From Neolecta irregularis DAH-3 (taxonomy: Eukaryota > Ascomycota > Neolectomycetes > Neolectales > Neolectaceae), in NCBI GenBank assembly GCA_001929475.1, contig LXFE01000139.1, positions 1 through 31,993 on the forward strand: a stretch of 31,993 nucleotides of DNA. Reading direction: 5' to 3'. Shown in pieces: positions 21,596-31,993 of this stretch. The stretch's first letter is position 1; each line of letters starts with the position of its first letter. The position numbers were made by a program, and so were the translations under genes. Under the pieces are notes generated by a model, which had not been told where the DNA came from, did not search any database, and worked only from the letters and a program-made list of their open reading frames with translations.

Positions 21596-22726
21596 ATGGC
21601 CGACCGAAGCCCTGCTTTGGAAGAAGGTTGTTTGAGACAAGCGATGATTATAGAGCATGCTACCGTAAAAAGGTGTGTGTCAAGCGAAGAACCGGGAATT
21701 GCTAAGATCCCTGCAACAAGGAATCGGCGGGAAAGCCGGCGTTTAACTGCGATTAGTGAAACGAATACCGATGAAGAACACCAAGAAGCAGGATTGAATG
21801 AAGGGAAAGAAGCAAATACTATTACTTTCCAGAACGCAGGCGGTTCTATGAATAACTCAAAATTATCAAGCCTAGCTGCCCAGCGATTCTCTCAACCTTC
21901 CGAAGAACATCTCGAGCCCTTCTCACCTGATGCCAGAATGCCTTCGAATTATCTTATTGCCGTTGAAGTTACTCCGCCTTCGAGGGAATACAAAAGAACA
22001 GTCATGGATACTACCGATCACGAAATGCCGGATATTGGTTTAGACGATAGGGAAGATGCGAATGAAGGGTATGAGCCAATTCCATGACGTAGTTGCCAAT
22101 TACAAAGATATGCCGAACGATTTAAGAAGAAGCAATTGGAAAAACGGAGACTCGAAGAAGAACAAATATTTCCAGACTACCCAGTACAAAAAACAAACAT
22201 AGCCGGAGAATTTGCTTCAGCTTATCATCGAGATGCCCTTCTTCAATTGGCGTCTGATAAATCAACCAAAACCTTCACCAAACGCGGGCGAGGACATGGT
22301 CGTGGTCGTGGACGTGGACGGCATAGAAACGGTCAAGTAATCCGTGAAACGATAAGCAAACAGCCGGCTCAGAATGTCCTAAGTGACTTACAAAAGACAT
22401 CAACTTCGTTTTGTGATATTCAACCTTTTGAAGCTCATGGAGAAACCGAAAAGACCATTCATATTTTGAATATTCTCGAACAACTTCGCAGTCAAGCGCT
22501 CCTAGCAAATCGACAAAAGCTCTATGATCTTGTCAATGCGCTTATTTTCAAACACGCTCAATCTCTTACGAACAACGACATCGCACAGTCCTCAAACATC
22601 CTTCGAGAAGGAAACAGTACAGTGCAAGATGCATTTGGGGATACGCAAGATAACCCTGACATGGTCCTGCTGAGTCAACAATGGATTAGTGAGCTTCACG
22701 CTATTGAAAATATTAGGGATGGCTAA
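21596..22726 (+). CDS. RG-rich disordered protein, possibly linked to the JmjC gene
   Basis: I do not recognise a family. Two exons (21596-22068 and 22108-22726) joined by a 39-nt GTATGA..AAG intron give 363 residues. Visible features are a polar disordered first half, a charged helix across the splice (AERFKKKQLEKRRLEEEQ), a KTNIAGEFASAYHRD segment, an RG run (KRGRGHGRGRGRGRHR) like RNA-binding or PRMT-target boxes, and a helical C-terminus. The start is uncertain: the frame is open to about base 21500, and exons from a Met at 21402 could be joined through 31-nt and 37-nt introns. It lies on the same strand 236 bp after the JmjC stop, so it may be a separate gene or the 3' part of a longer JmjC gene with missed splicing. 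Confidence 0.5.
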
Positions 22727-23442
22727 TGACTGGTTTATCTTTAGGGGTACGGTGCTGTAAATCTCTCTATCAAACTCTTCCAATTTATCATGATATTCGA
22801 TTTTATTTTATTGATCCATCTGGTAGGCTTGATGTCCACTTTCCCACAGCTTTTCGCCACCCTTTCAAAGGATTTTGCTTCCTTAATTGGACTGGTTGGT
22901 CTGTTGAGGATTTTAATGCACTCCCAGTTCGTGGATGGTTGACAATGCTCTTATCATCGCCCAATCAGTAGGTCTAGGCTCCCTCTTTCCCTGTGACCTA
23001 AAGACGTGTTTCATCCTCATTATCTTCATAAAGCATAAATCATAAGATGTCGGGAAGACGCATACTCTATACATTGGTCAGTATCATGTTATTGACATCT
23101 CTTCAAAACCGAAGTAAAGGACTATTAATGCCAAATTGCTGCAGTGATTCCTTCGAAATTAATACCCTTACCGCGGTCGATGTCGCACTACTTGTTATGG
23201 GCCGGGATACACCAAGTTTAAGTCTAATCCGTCCCAGAAAGCAATGTTCTATGAACCCAAGTCAATCAGTACAAATTATCTAACCTGAGCTCGCATGCGA
23301 CTTATATAACAAATACTAGGCCAAATGACCGGGACGTCCTGTGCTAGTTTTGTAATACTGGCACTCAAACATTTGTGACTACACCCTCGTGAAAGACACG
23401 CTGGACAAGATCAAGACTTGAAGATTTAGGACAGGTCTCTAA
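22727..23442. other. 716-bp region without a supportable gene
   Basis: Two plus-strand frames (22726-22971 and 23047-23283) are open for about 80 codons each. They show no domain signal and no convincing splice continuation. A third frame near 23175-23285 reads YGPGYTKFKSNPSQ and ends at a stop, but has no start. A small multi-exon gene cannot be excluded. Confidence 0.35.
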
Positions 23443-24550
23443 TCAAGTGAAAACACCTCCTGCACCTCCATGCCATCCCCGTACCCAGTCACAACCGGCC
23501 ACCCAGGTTTTCCCTTCAGGTTGAACATTTTTTACAACAACTTCCCCATCATTAAGAGAAATAACCATTTCACGGTTTCTGTGTCTGAAGGAGCCTGGTT
23601 CATGTGACCCAATGTCATCCTGTTGCAGATGCGAAATTTCAAATCCTGACAACTTGAACATGCGAAGGTTTTGACAGCCCAGGTGGCAGTATAGATTCCT
23701 GAAAGCTTGTGCATGGCGATTGAAAGTTTTGATATCCCATTCGTCCCATTTGATTACCTGATCTTCTTTACTGACTTTTGGAGCATATTTCGCTTCATGA
23801 ATAGGCAGAAGACCTTCTGATTCAAAAGTACGAGACTGAAGTACATTAAGAAGCAGGTCTGCGCCAACATCAGCCAGCCGTTTATATAGTAGATCATATG
23901 TGGAAGTGGTCGATATCGGAATTTCCTCTGATCTGGCGAGAATTTTGCCTTGGTCGAATTTTGTGGGATGAAGAGATTGAACGGTGACACCTGTCGTGGT
24001 GTCTCCGGACAAAAGAGCATGGTGAATTGGTGCTGGGCCATAAAATCTCGGTAAATCAATGAATGCGCTCGAAGAAGCTAGTATACCTTGGAAGGAACGA
24101 TGGATGGACATTGATGCCGCCATATAGAACAGAGCTAATGACGGATCCCGGTATCAACTTGCCAAAAGAGACAGCTACAACCAGATTGCAAGAGTGTAAT
24201 TGTTCTGCGGCTGCTTGATCTGGCTTTGAGAATTGAGCAGATGAGTAAAGTTAAATATCAAACCCTTTCCCATTGGTAAACATATAAATTATTTGTTTGA
24301 GCGTATTCAGAAATCTTGGCTAGCTCAAACTCAGTACTGCCATCGTATAAGTCATACAATGCGTCACTTCAGACTTGTTTCGTCCTGTTATTCTCGAGGG
24401 AGTTGTGAAAATTCGTAGATCATCACCATATCCTCCCTTTCTAATGGTATCTAGTGATTTAACACTAAAGATATCTGATCCAAAGAAGGCTATTCGTAAG
24501 GCCGAGCCATTTGATATCGCATATTTCAGGCAGCATATCGAAGCGATCAT
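23443..24550 (-). CDS. FMT1: Mitochondrial methionyl-tRNA formyltransferase
   Basis: Formylates initiator Met-tRNA for mitochondrial translation. The minus-strand model has exons 24550-24375, 24336-24264, 24223-24087 and 24046-23443 (introns 38, 40, 40 nt), for 329 residues. The formyltransferase core is clear: LRIAFFGSDIFSVKSL, NLVVAVSFGKLIP, GGINVHPSFLPRFYGPAPIH and TGVTVQSLHPTKFDQG. The C-terminal domain is short. The first intron is ambiguous. A 44-nt alternative (24324-24367) also keeps frame and changes the protein to 327 residues. The 26 residues before the core could serve as a mitochondrial leader, though it has few basic residues. The start codon faces NAA10 with about 100 bp between. 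Confidence 0.88.
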
Positions 24551-24651
24551 TTATAAAGTCTTTGGTGGAAAGGACAGGTCAGACATCAGTAGGAAAATCA
24601 GAAATACTCCCCTCGAAATAACACCGAATTCGCCACTTCATACCGCATAAA
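24551..24651. promoter_or_regulatory. Very short divergent promoter FMT1/NAA10
   Basis: Only 101 bp separate the two start codons. Both genes act on protein N-termini. No TATA box is obvious. The region may be a shared bidirectional promoter, though either 5' UTR could start inside the other gene. Confidence 0.5.
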
Positions 24652-25397
24652 ATGGATCTTAGACAAGCAACAATAGACGATTTACCAGGTGTAAGACTCT
24701 CAGTTATATTCTCCTAAATATTAGATGCAAGCTTGCAATCTATCGAATTTGCCTGAAAATTACACTATGAAATATTGTAACATATTCTCAATATGAATTG
24801 ACTCTGATATTAAGATTTATATCATCTTCTAACGTGGCCCCAGTTATCTTGGGTAGCAGTAAATCCGGTAGGATGCTCAGAGTAGAACGATCTTTTTAAT
24901 CGTGCAGAAAGGCGTGATAGTGGGCTACGTTCTTGCTAAGATGGAAGAAGATCCAGCGGACGGAATTCAGCATGGTCATATTACAAGCGTCAGTGTCATG
25001 AGGACATATCGGAGGTTGGGTTTTGCGGAAAAATTGATGCGATTATCACGTATGGCCAGCTTTGTCTTGATACTAATGTTTTAGAGAGGGCCATGGTGGA
25101 AAACTTTAATGCGGAATATGTCAGTTTGCACGTCCGTGAATCAAACAAAGCGGCGTTACATCTCTATAAGGGAACATTAGACTTCAAGTGAATACCCTAT
25201 TTATCATGATCCTGAATTCCTAGGGTAAATGAGGTGGAGAAAGGCTACTACGCTGACGGAGAAGATGCGTATGCAATGAGGTGCTAAACCCTTTGTTCCT
25301 TTGCACTAACGGCATTAGAAAAGAATTGAAGTATCTGAAGACAGAGAACAAGGCTATCACCCGGCTGATAACAGAGGTCGCTGCGCTCGCGATGTAA
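24652..25397 (+). CDS. NAA10: NatA catalytic subunit, N-alpha-acetyltransferase
   Basis: ARD1/NAA10 acetylates the N-termini of nascent proteins after Met removal, in complex with NAA15. Seven exons (24652-24690, 24725-24776, 24815-24867, 24908-25049, 25085-25187, 25224-25280, 25319-25397; introns 34, 38, 40, 35, 36, 38 nt) give 174 residues. The GNAT fold is intact: [65 protein letters not shown], with the acetyl-CoA motif RRLGFA at 83-88, then [16 protein letters not shown] and [12 protein letters not shown]. The length fits the short yeast-like forms without the acidic tail of many filamentous fungi. The fourth intron contains a clear TACTAAT branch sequence. Six introns in 525 coding bases is very dense. 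Confidence 0.95.
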
Positions 25398-25949
25398 ATA
25401 ACGCCCTATTTTGTGATTGCATCTCGCCTATCTAAAAATAACAAAAAGTTATGTCTTCGCTCAAAATGAGTGTTTTAATTATTCTATATCCAGAAGCCTT
25501 TCGAATTCTATCGTAATACAACGAACTTCTGCAAAAAGAATTATCTATATAAAGAATGGGCATGTGTATGTTGATACTCGGCTTTTGAGGAATCAACCAA
25601 AATGAAGCCGGCAAGTCGGTAGCATCTCAAGCTTTAGCATCTAATTCATGGATTAAATCTACATTTTCAAAGAGTTTCTATCGATAAATACGAAGCCTTG
25701 TATCCCTAGGTGCCATCACATTTTTGAACGGCTAATTAATTCCATTCGGAACCTTCGTCAAGGTTTCCAGACTGTTGAGAATCGCCTTGCAGTGTTGAGA
25801 ACTGAGGTATCTCTTTATGAAACTACAACCGGACACGATTTTAATTTACTTGGGAAAGTAGAAGCTATTGTTGCAGCAGAAATATAAAGGATAAGCAAGT
25901 TTGATTACTTAGATAGTAGCTAAATGCAATATTCCTAGGAATTTCTCCT
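25398..25949. other. Intergenic region between NAA10 and the alpha-glucosidase
   Basis: About 550 bp between convergent gene ends. Most shows no coding signal. One short plus-strand frame near 25713-25887 could encode a coiled coil and is listed separately. Confidence 0.4.
25713..25887 (+). CDS. Possible exon of a very small coiled-coil protein
   Basis: The frame ending at the TAA at 25885-25887 reads FERLINSIRNLRQGF, QTVENRLAVLRTEV and a short tail. It has regular leucine/isoleucine spacing and no stop for about 58 codons. There is no Met in the frame, so an upstream exon (perhaps from the ATG at 25602) would be required. Small coiled-coil proteins such as kinetochore subunits look like this, but I cannot assign one. 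It could be chance. Confidence 0.2.
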
Positions 25950-28900
25950 TTAGGTACTGGTATCCGACTCAGCCCATGTCAGAGTCCAGTTGAAACTCTT
26001 CAGATCACTCCCATTGAACTTATCAATATCAAAAATCGTTAAAATTCTAGAAGTCTCATCATATGCCCAGTTAACAACCACTGGTGAATCAAAATGAACT
26101 CGCTTGGGTTTACTGGTGACGCCCAGAATTGTAATTTTAGAAAGCATGGTAGTAATGACAAATTTTCCTCGAGATCTCACGCTTAGGGAGCCGTCGGCTA
26201 CAGTCATCTCGACATTGAGAGTCGACGCAGGAACTAGAGCTTCATCATCAAGATAAATTTCACCTTGCGCGACTCCTTCCGAGGAAAGAGCAACGAGGAG
26301 TTTCAAGCTATTCTTTCGGGTTTCTGTGGTCGTATAACCAGGTTCCTCTGATCAGCTTCAGTCTTAAAAGCATGAGCCTACTTGCATAGGTAAAATCGAT
26401 CCACCTCGAACCGCAAGATTGATATGACCTAATGGAGCATCCATAGTAACATTTTTTCCATTTGGGACTTCGATCTTGGTATAATTATACCAGTCGTACC
26501 ATATGTCGTTCCTAGATCCAGGAAAAACACCATTGACAGTTGTAACAAGAGGTTCTAAGACAGGAGTCACGAGAATGGCTGACCCAACGAGAAACTGTCT
26601 ATCGGCATCCTTCAATGCTTCTTCATTCGGAAACTGTTGTCAGAACTGGTAAATATTGGAACTTGAATACTTCCCAAGCTAACGCCCGAACCATTGGAGT
26701 TCCATCAACATGAGCGCGATACATCAGCGTATACCAATATGGCAAAAGACTATATCGGATATTAATGGCGATCCGACTGGCTTCGGCAACGCTGGACCAC
26801 CGATAAGCTTCTTGAGGAATTGATGTGATTTCGTTGTGATTTCGATAGAAAGGGAGAAATGCACCGAGTTGCATCCATCGAGCACAAAGCTCAAAGTCTG
26901 TATTGCCGCCGAAACCACAGGTATCCACCCCGACAACCGGCTACAACGTCAACTAGGCTGAAGATGACCCGTATACAATGCCAAAGATTTGAAAGCTAAG
27001 AACTTGGGGAATCGAGAAGGCCATGTAATAGAATTTGCTGCTATTATCGCCTCCCCAATGAGCTGCATACGACCCGCTGCCGGGAAAGGTGCCTCGAGTT
27101 AGAAGAAAAGGGCGTTTATTAGGACGGAGTTCCAAGAAACTTTTATAAGCTGTCATTGTTTCTGTGTATGCGTAGAGATTATGAATATCTGCAAAGGTAT
27201 CAACCATTGTGTAGAAAAACACGCACCGTATTCCAAGGTGCCATCATGGTGAGTTACGTTCGGTGATAGAGTATGGGAAGCAAGATTCAGTAACTCTTCC
27301 GCAAGCTTGATCTTATAGGGCGGATAATTGACTTGAGAATTAGTCACCATTATAACAAGAGAGACCATTTCGACCTATTTTATCAAGTTGAACTGGTGCA
27401 TCAGGAGCAACTGCAGGCATGATTTGAGCCATTACTGCCTTAGCCGAATCCGCATGGAATCCTTCTGTAGAATTGGTAACATTAAAACCCTCAGGGTAAT
27501 CTGTAGAAGGGGAACCTACAAAATCAAAAAGACAAGACGGATTATCGGAAAGTTTATCATTCCCACAGCTTCCAGTGCAAAAAGTGCTAATTTCGTTCAT
27601 ATCCAGCCAAAATCCGTCATAATCAACCAAAGTCGAAAAGTTTCGCATAGCTTCAATCCACCATTTTAAAGTATTCGCGTTTCGATAAAAATCAGGAAAG
27701 GTCGTGTATCCAGGCCATACATTGCCGATATATAGCGAGGAGTCTGGGTTAAGGGCGTAGATGGACTTATCAAGACCAGCGGTGTATGGATCGTAGACAT
27801 CTGAGAGATTGGTAGGATTACCCGCATAAATACCTGCATCAATGATCGGGACTAAAATCAACGTATTGCCAAGCTACAAAACACACCGTAATATTGATTG
27901 TTGGCATGAAGTTCTTCGAGGAAATGATGCATTTCATCAGGGTGAAAGTTCTTCTCATCCAATGTCCAATCTCGATATTGGTACACTACGGTCAGCCTGA
28001 TAGTTGAACAGTACAATGCGGTACTGTAGTCAAGATCCGACCAAATGACCTCCAAGGGAATGTTGGCTCTGCTTATTAGCGTGACATATCAAAGCACGAC
28101 TTACTCTCGATATAATTTTACTACATCTCTCAGATCATTCACGTTCTTATATCCCCAACGACACTGAGCAGATTAACGGACCATGTGGAAGTACGATCAA
28201 ACCTGATGGAATCCGAGTACCCAGTATTGCTGCATCGCAGGAAGTCCAATTGAACTACTAATGAAGATGCAACATTGAACATGTTACCTGACGTATTGCT
28301 GAATTGCTTGTATAGCTGTATCACCGAGGTAGAAATAGAGATCGATAATTCCACCAAGCACTCGATAGGACAAGGTTTCAGGCCTCAACAATACGTCCAT
28401 TCCATGAGACGATCGAAGAAAGACTGCATGAGATGTCGAGGTCGTCCGACTTTGCAAGTCACCTCCATAACGAGTCTCAAGGTATACTGGATGTGAGCCA
28501 TACATGTTTGAATCAATTGGATTCTGATAGTGGTTAGCGACATGCCAAGAGAAGCGAGACAGGCATACTGACAAATCGGTGGCCCACATAGCCCTGGTTA
28601 AATTATTCCCCAACCGAAGTTCATGTATTACTTCTCCCAGACCATAGAGGTTATAGTTTGGTTCCATCTTCGTCATGACCTCGAGATACTGGTCCTCGAA
28701 AATCTGAAACATTGGCAAGGTTCAATCAAAGCACAAGCATACCAACTTTGTTCCCCTAGTATCAAACAAAATGTCTCCGTCACTCCTACGAGTAACCCAG
28801 AACTCAAAGGGCTGGGTATTATACTCGAATTCATATTTCTGCGCAGTGTTTGTTTCGGCGACTGGGGCCTTGGCGACATCGTCTGGAATAACATATTGAA

Positions 28901-29370
28901 TATCCTCAGAGTCTGTAATTCGAACGTTTAAACGATTATCAGTTTGATAGGTCACATTGAGAATGAGATCATTGTAATCTTTGCCGTATATATTGCATGG
29001 CTGGCCAGCGATACGAAGCCAAGCAGTGATTCCATTGGTCGTTCTGACAACATTCTCAGAGTAATAGCCTGTGGTTAGAAAACTTAGATACGGGTTGCAT
29101 ACCAGGGCAAAGTTCTTGAGCGATTGGTGCAGAGGCATTGTCGACGGTAGGCCACTGCCGTATTCCGTCAGCTAGATCTGGAGCAGATGTCTGTTTTGGT
29201 GAGATAAAAGATGGGACCAGCGGGGTAAAAGTGACAACTGCGAAAGCGGCGCCATAAAGAATGAAAAGTATCCCCAGGCTAGACAATAAAATAAACCATA
29301 AATTCTCCTTGACATTTGAAATTGCATAGCTCCATCTGTTATGGACCGGCCGTAGTTGTGTGTAATGCAT
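25950..29370 (-). CDS. GH31 alpha-glucosidase with N-terminal membrane anchor
   Basis: Hydrolyses terminal alpha-glucosidic bonds of maltose and starch-type substrates. Fourteen minus-strand exons (29370-29103, 29068-28743, 28703-28569, 28523-28288, 28254-28203, 28163-28105, 28068-28025, 27985-27887, 27851-27366, 27331-27227, 27188-26977, 26940-26671, 26633-26382, 26345-25950) with introns of 33 to 45 nt give 979 residues. Residues about 24 to 47 (NLWFILLSSLGILFILYG onward) form a signal anchor after a polar N-terminus, so it is probably a type II membrane enzyme rather than freely secreted. Family signatures are YNLYGLGEVIHELRLGNN, WSDLDYM, and the nucleophile Asp (about 490) in FWLDMNEISTF. 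The acid/base Asp (about 651) is in HWGGDN. Many N-x-S/T sites suggest glycosylation. Two splice acceptors are NAGNAG pairs. Confidence 0.92.
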
Positions 29371-30089
29371 GGGTGTATAACAATAGCAAATGAAGATCGC
29401 GAAGAGAGCGTTGGTATAATCCCCAGAACCAGGGGGAAATTATAAGACTAGACTCTGGACTTGGAATGTAAGTGTTGTAACCCAAGTACCAGGGTATATT
29501 ACTAGCCTCAGTGAACGTGGACTTTTGCAAGGAGTGAGCGCCTATCTACGCTATATAGTACAATTTAATTTGCCGCAATATCATTGCAGCCACCATCCGT
29601 ATTGGTAAGGTATACCCAAGGATATACGCTTACATGGATGGGACCTTGCAAGATAATGGAAATTTCCACTCAAATGAACCAATAATGGCATCCAGCGCGA
29701 AGCAGGTTTGACGAGTGTTCTCGGTTTCCCATGCCAGACCCAGGCTAGTCATTGATCGACCCGGCCAGAAAGAGCCAAAATGACCCAATGTTAAGCGATC
29801 ATTGAATGGACATGGGATAAAGGATATTACAGTCCCGTAGTCCCGAGAGTACGAATTCAATAAAGATTCAAAGAATTTTGGTACGTAAATGTAACAGGAT
29901 GACCATGCTTTATAATGAAACATTCTTAGTCTCTTGACAAGTTTGTATTAGTTCTTAATTAGGGATCCCAGTATTTAAGAACGTTTGACTGGAAAACAGA
30001 CCGCCATTGAGAAACCCAAGAATTTAGAGTACTCAGGTGCGATGCGGTCATGTGATAGTAAAGTCGACCCAAACCCATTAGGTCGTAAG
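29371..30089. other. 719-bp divergent intergenic region
   Basis: Lies between the alpha-glucosidase start (minus) and MHF1 start (plus), so it holds both promoters. Two minus-strand frames (29339-29530, 29630-29923) are open by chance; neither has a domain signal or splices cleanly into the enzyme. No repeat or RNA gene was seen. Confidence 0.4.
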
Positions 30090-30480
30090 ATGCCTCCAAA
30101 AGCTGGTGAAAACGCTGATGAGAATCTTCCTACTCGTCTCAAATCATCATTGTGGTTTGCAGTAGGAAAGATAATCGACGAAGTTTGCATGGAGCAACAT
30201 ACCAATGCCACGCCCGAATTTATAGCTGCGATGACCGAGATGTTGTGGAGTCAAGCCGGTATGTCAGATTCTGCCACATTTTTAATCGTTGGACAGAGAG
30301 CTTAAGCGGTGATCTCGAGAACTTTGCTCACCATGCAAAGAGGAATACGATCAATGTTGAGGATTTGAAGGTTTGACCTGTTGTGGTATCGATACTTACG
30401 AACAGTTGTGCTGTAGACGGAATGAAGGACTCATGGAGGCAATCGAAGACCATGAGAAGAAGACAACGTCCAAACAATGA
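30090..30480 (+). CDS. MHF1: CENP-S/MHF1 histone-fold protein
   Basis: CENP-S with CENP-X forms a histone-fold tetramer that acts with the Fanconi anaemia M helicase (Fml1/Mph1) at stalled forks and at kinetochores. Three exons (30090-30258, 30297-30370, 30406-30480; introns 38 and 35 nt) give 105 residues. Diagnostic stretches are LKSSLWFAVGKIIDE, ATPEFIAAMTEMLWSQA, DLENFAHHAKRNTINVEDLK and LLCRRNEGL, in the order of the CENP-S histone fold. The Met at 30090 precedes a short polar leader. An in-frame Met at 30042 would add 16 residues. The next gene starts 74 bp after its stop on the same strand. Confidence 0.9.
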
Positions 30481-30554
30481 ATGCACAAATTTGGTTTCCA
30501 GGGTCTCGTTATTTATACTCATGTCTTTGAAGAATCAATCTGAAACATCTGAAA

Positions 30555-31236
30555 ATGGGCTTAAAATCACTTTTTCAACACCTCAAATTCGTTGCTCAAC
30601 CGGAAGTGATTCAGCAAATGCAACCGTCAAAAGTTTTGGGATTTATTGCCAGTTTCGGAAAGGTACTTATAGATGCGGTCTTCTACGATAAACATCATGT
30701 ATGTTCTCCTGCATCTGAGCTGTATCCAATACAATCCATAGATTTACTTGACGCCCCAGTCAACCAAAACCACTTACCGCATCGTAGAAACAAGACCGTG
30801 CAGTGGCAGTGAGACTATGCTTCACATCTTCCTGAAGTCAACAGGGCCGATGTCAACTGATGACATTGGTCCATACGAAATGGAGCTGGAATCAGGTCAA
30901 CTGTTTATGCGCTTAGCATTAGCAGCCTATGCAAATCTTGAAGTCCCAATAACACACCCTCAGGCCGTCCTTGGCCCTGTAATAGCAGCCAAGCGTGTCA
31001 CCACCAATCTCGGACTATGGAAATTTACTGACCGCAAATTATCCATGGATTACAACAACATGATGATCAATTTCTCTGTTTGTTCGACTCAACGGCCTTC
31101 AATCTTTCAATTGTTCTGGCATTTGACAGATACTTTGGAGTTTAACCCTTTGTCGCCAGAGAACACTTATTGCGAGCCAGTTGTGCTATACACATATCAA
31201 GGTCTCGATGAATGGGCAAACGGACTTGGAGTTTAA
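30555..31236 (+). CDS. Unrecognised protein of about 212 residues
   Basis: I do not recognise the family. Two exons (30555-30698 and 30742-31236) joined by a 43-nt GTATGT..TAG intron give 212 residues beginning MGLKSLFQHLKFVAQ. The joint reads VFYDKHHIYLTPQ. The protein alternates hydrophobic and polar residues (VLGFIASFGKVLIDAVFY, HIFLKSTGPMSTDD, MINFSVCS), suggesting a compact beta-rich globular fold. There is no signal peptide, membrane segment or low-complexity tail. It could be a divergent clamp-like or kinetochore/checkpoint protein, but that is speculation from sequence feel and from the MHF1 neighbour. It lies 74 bp behind MHF1 and 142 bp from the end of the convergent polyubiquitin gene. 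Confidence 0.55.
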
Positions 31237-31378
31237 AAATATATAGGTCAAGCCTAGGGGTTCTATTTGTGTAAGTGATTCATGAACAAGCTATAGTCAA
31301 AGAAATGCGACTGCAATCTAAAGATACCATTTTCATTCATGGAAACCCAGATATACCTACAAACCTATAAAGCACCAA

Positions 31379-31993
<615 letters not shown>

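Noticed and set aside
24375-24650. Plus-strand 91-codon frame overlapping the FMT1 first exon
   Set aside because: It is antisense to the clearly conserved formyltransferase N-terminus and has no domain signal.
29339-29923. Minus-strand frames upstream of the alpha-glucosidase as extra N-terminal exons
   Set aside because: No splice pair joins them in phase without breaking the anchor-containing start, and they have no secretion-signal character.

Overview
The window looks like gene-dense nuclear DNA of a fungus, most likely an ascomycete. The signs are a pogo/Fot1-type transposase start at the left edge, a PEX20-type peroxisomal co-receptor (a fungal family), fungal-style DRE2, SCJ1, RRP5 and LST8 genes, and a polyubiquitin gene at the right edge. 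Almost every gene is interrupted, and the introns are very small. I placed 66 by hand from frame continuity and family conservation. The 60 best supported are 32 to 51 nt with a median of 37 nt. Because of this one gene often appears as several short reading frames; RRP5 alone has ten exons. High intron density, tiny introns, a 174-residue NAA10 and an LST8 resembling the fission-yeast form make me suspect Taphrinomycotina or another early ascomycete branch, but that is inference.

Left third (1 to 9115): partial pogo transposase (-), F-box protein (+), PEX20 (-), divergent DRE2 (+), a small membrane protein of DUF1761 type (+), an ER-lumenal DnaJ of SCJ1/DNAJB11 type ending in KEEL (+), a Zip3/RNF212-like RING protein (+) and an EamA/DMT transporter (+). 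Middle (9116 to 22726): the 1704-residue ribosome assembly factor RRP5 (+), TOR-complex subunit LST8 (+), an unrecognised protein (+), a JmjC protein with cysteine-rich zinc domains (+) and an RG-rich protein of unknown function directly behind it (+). Right third (22727 to 31993): mitochondrial Met-tRNA formyltransferase (-) and NatA catalytic subunit NAA10 (+) divergent from a roughly 100-bp shared promoter, a 14-exon GH31 alpha-glucosidase with an N-terminal membrane anchor (-), the histone-fold protein MHF1/CENP-S (+), an unrecognised protein (+) and polyubiquitin (-, running off the window).

Most genes are conserved housekeeping genes: ribosome assembly, Fe-S cluster assembly, peroxisome import, ER folding, TOR signalling, protein N-terminal modification and chromosome maintenance. 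I see no tRNA, rRNA, CRISPR array or gene cluster for a single pathway. The most notable property is the intron architecture itself, together with several genes I could assemble but not identify.
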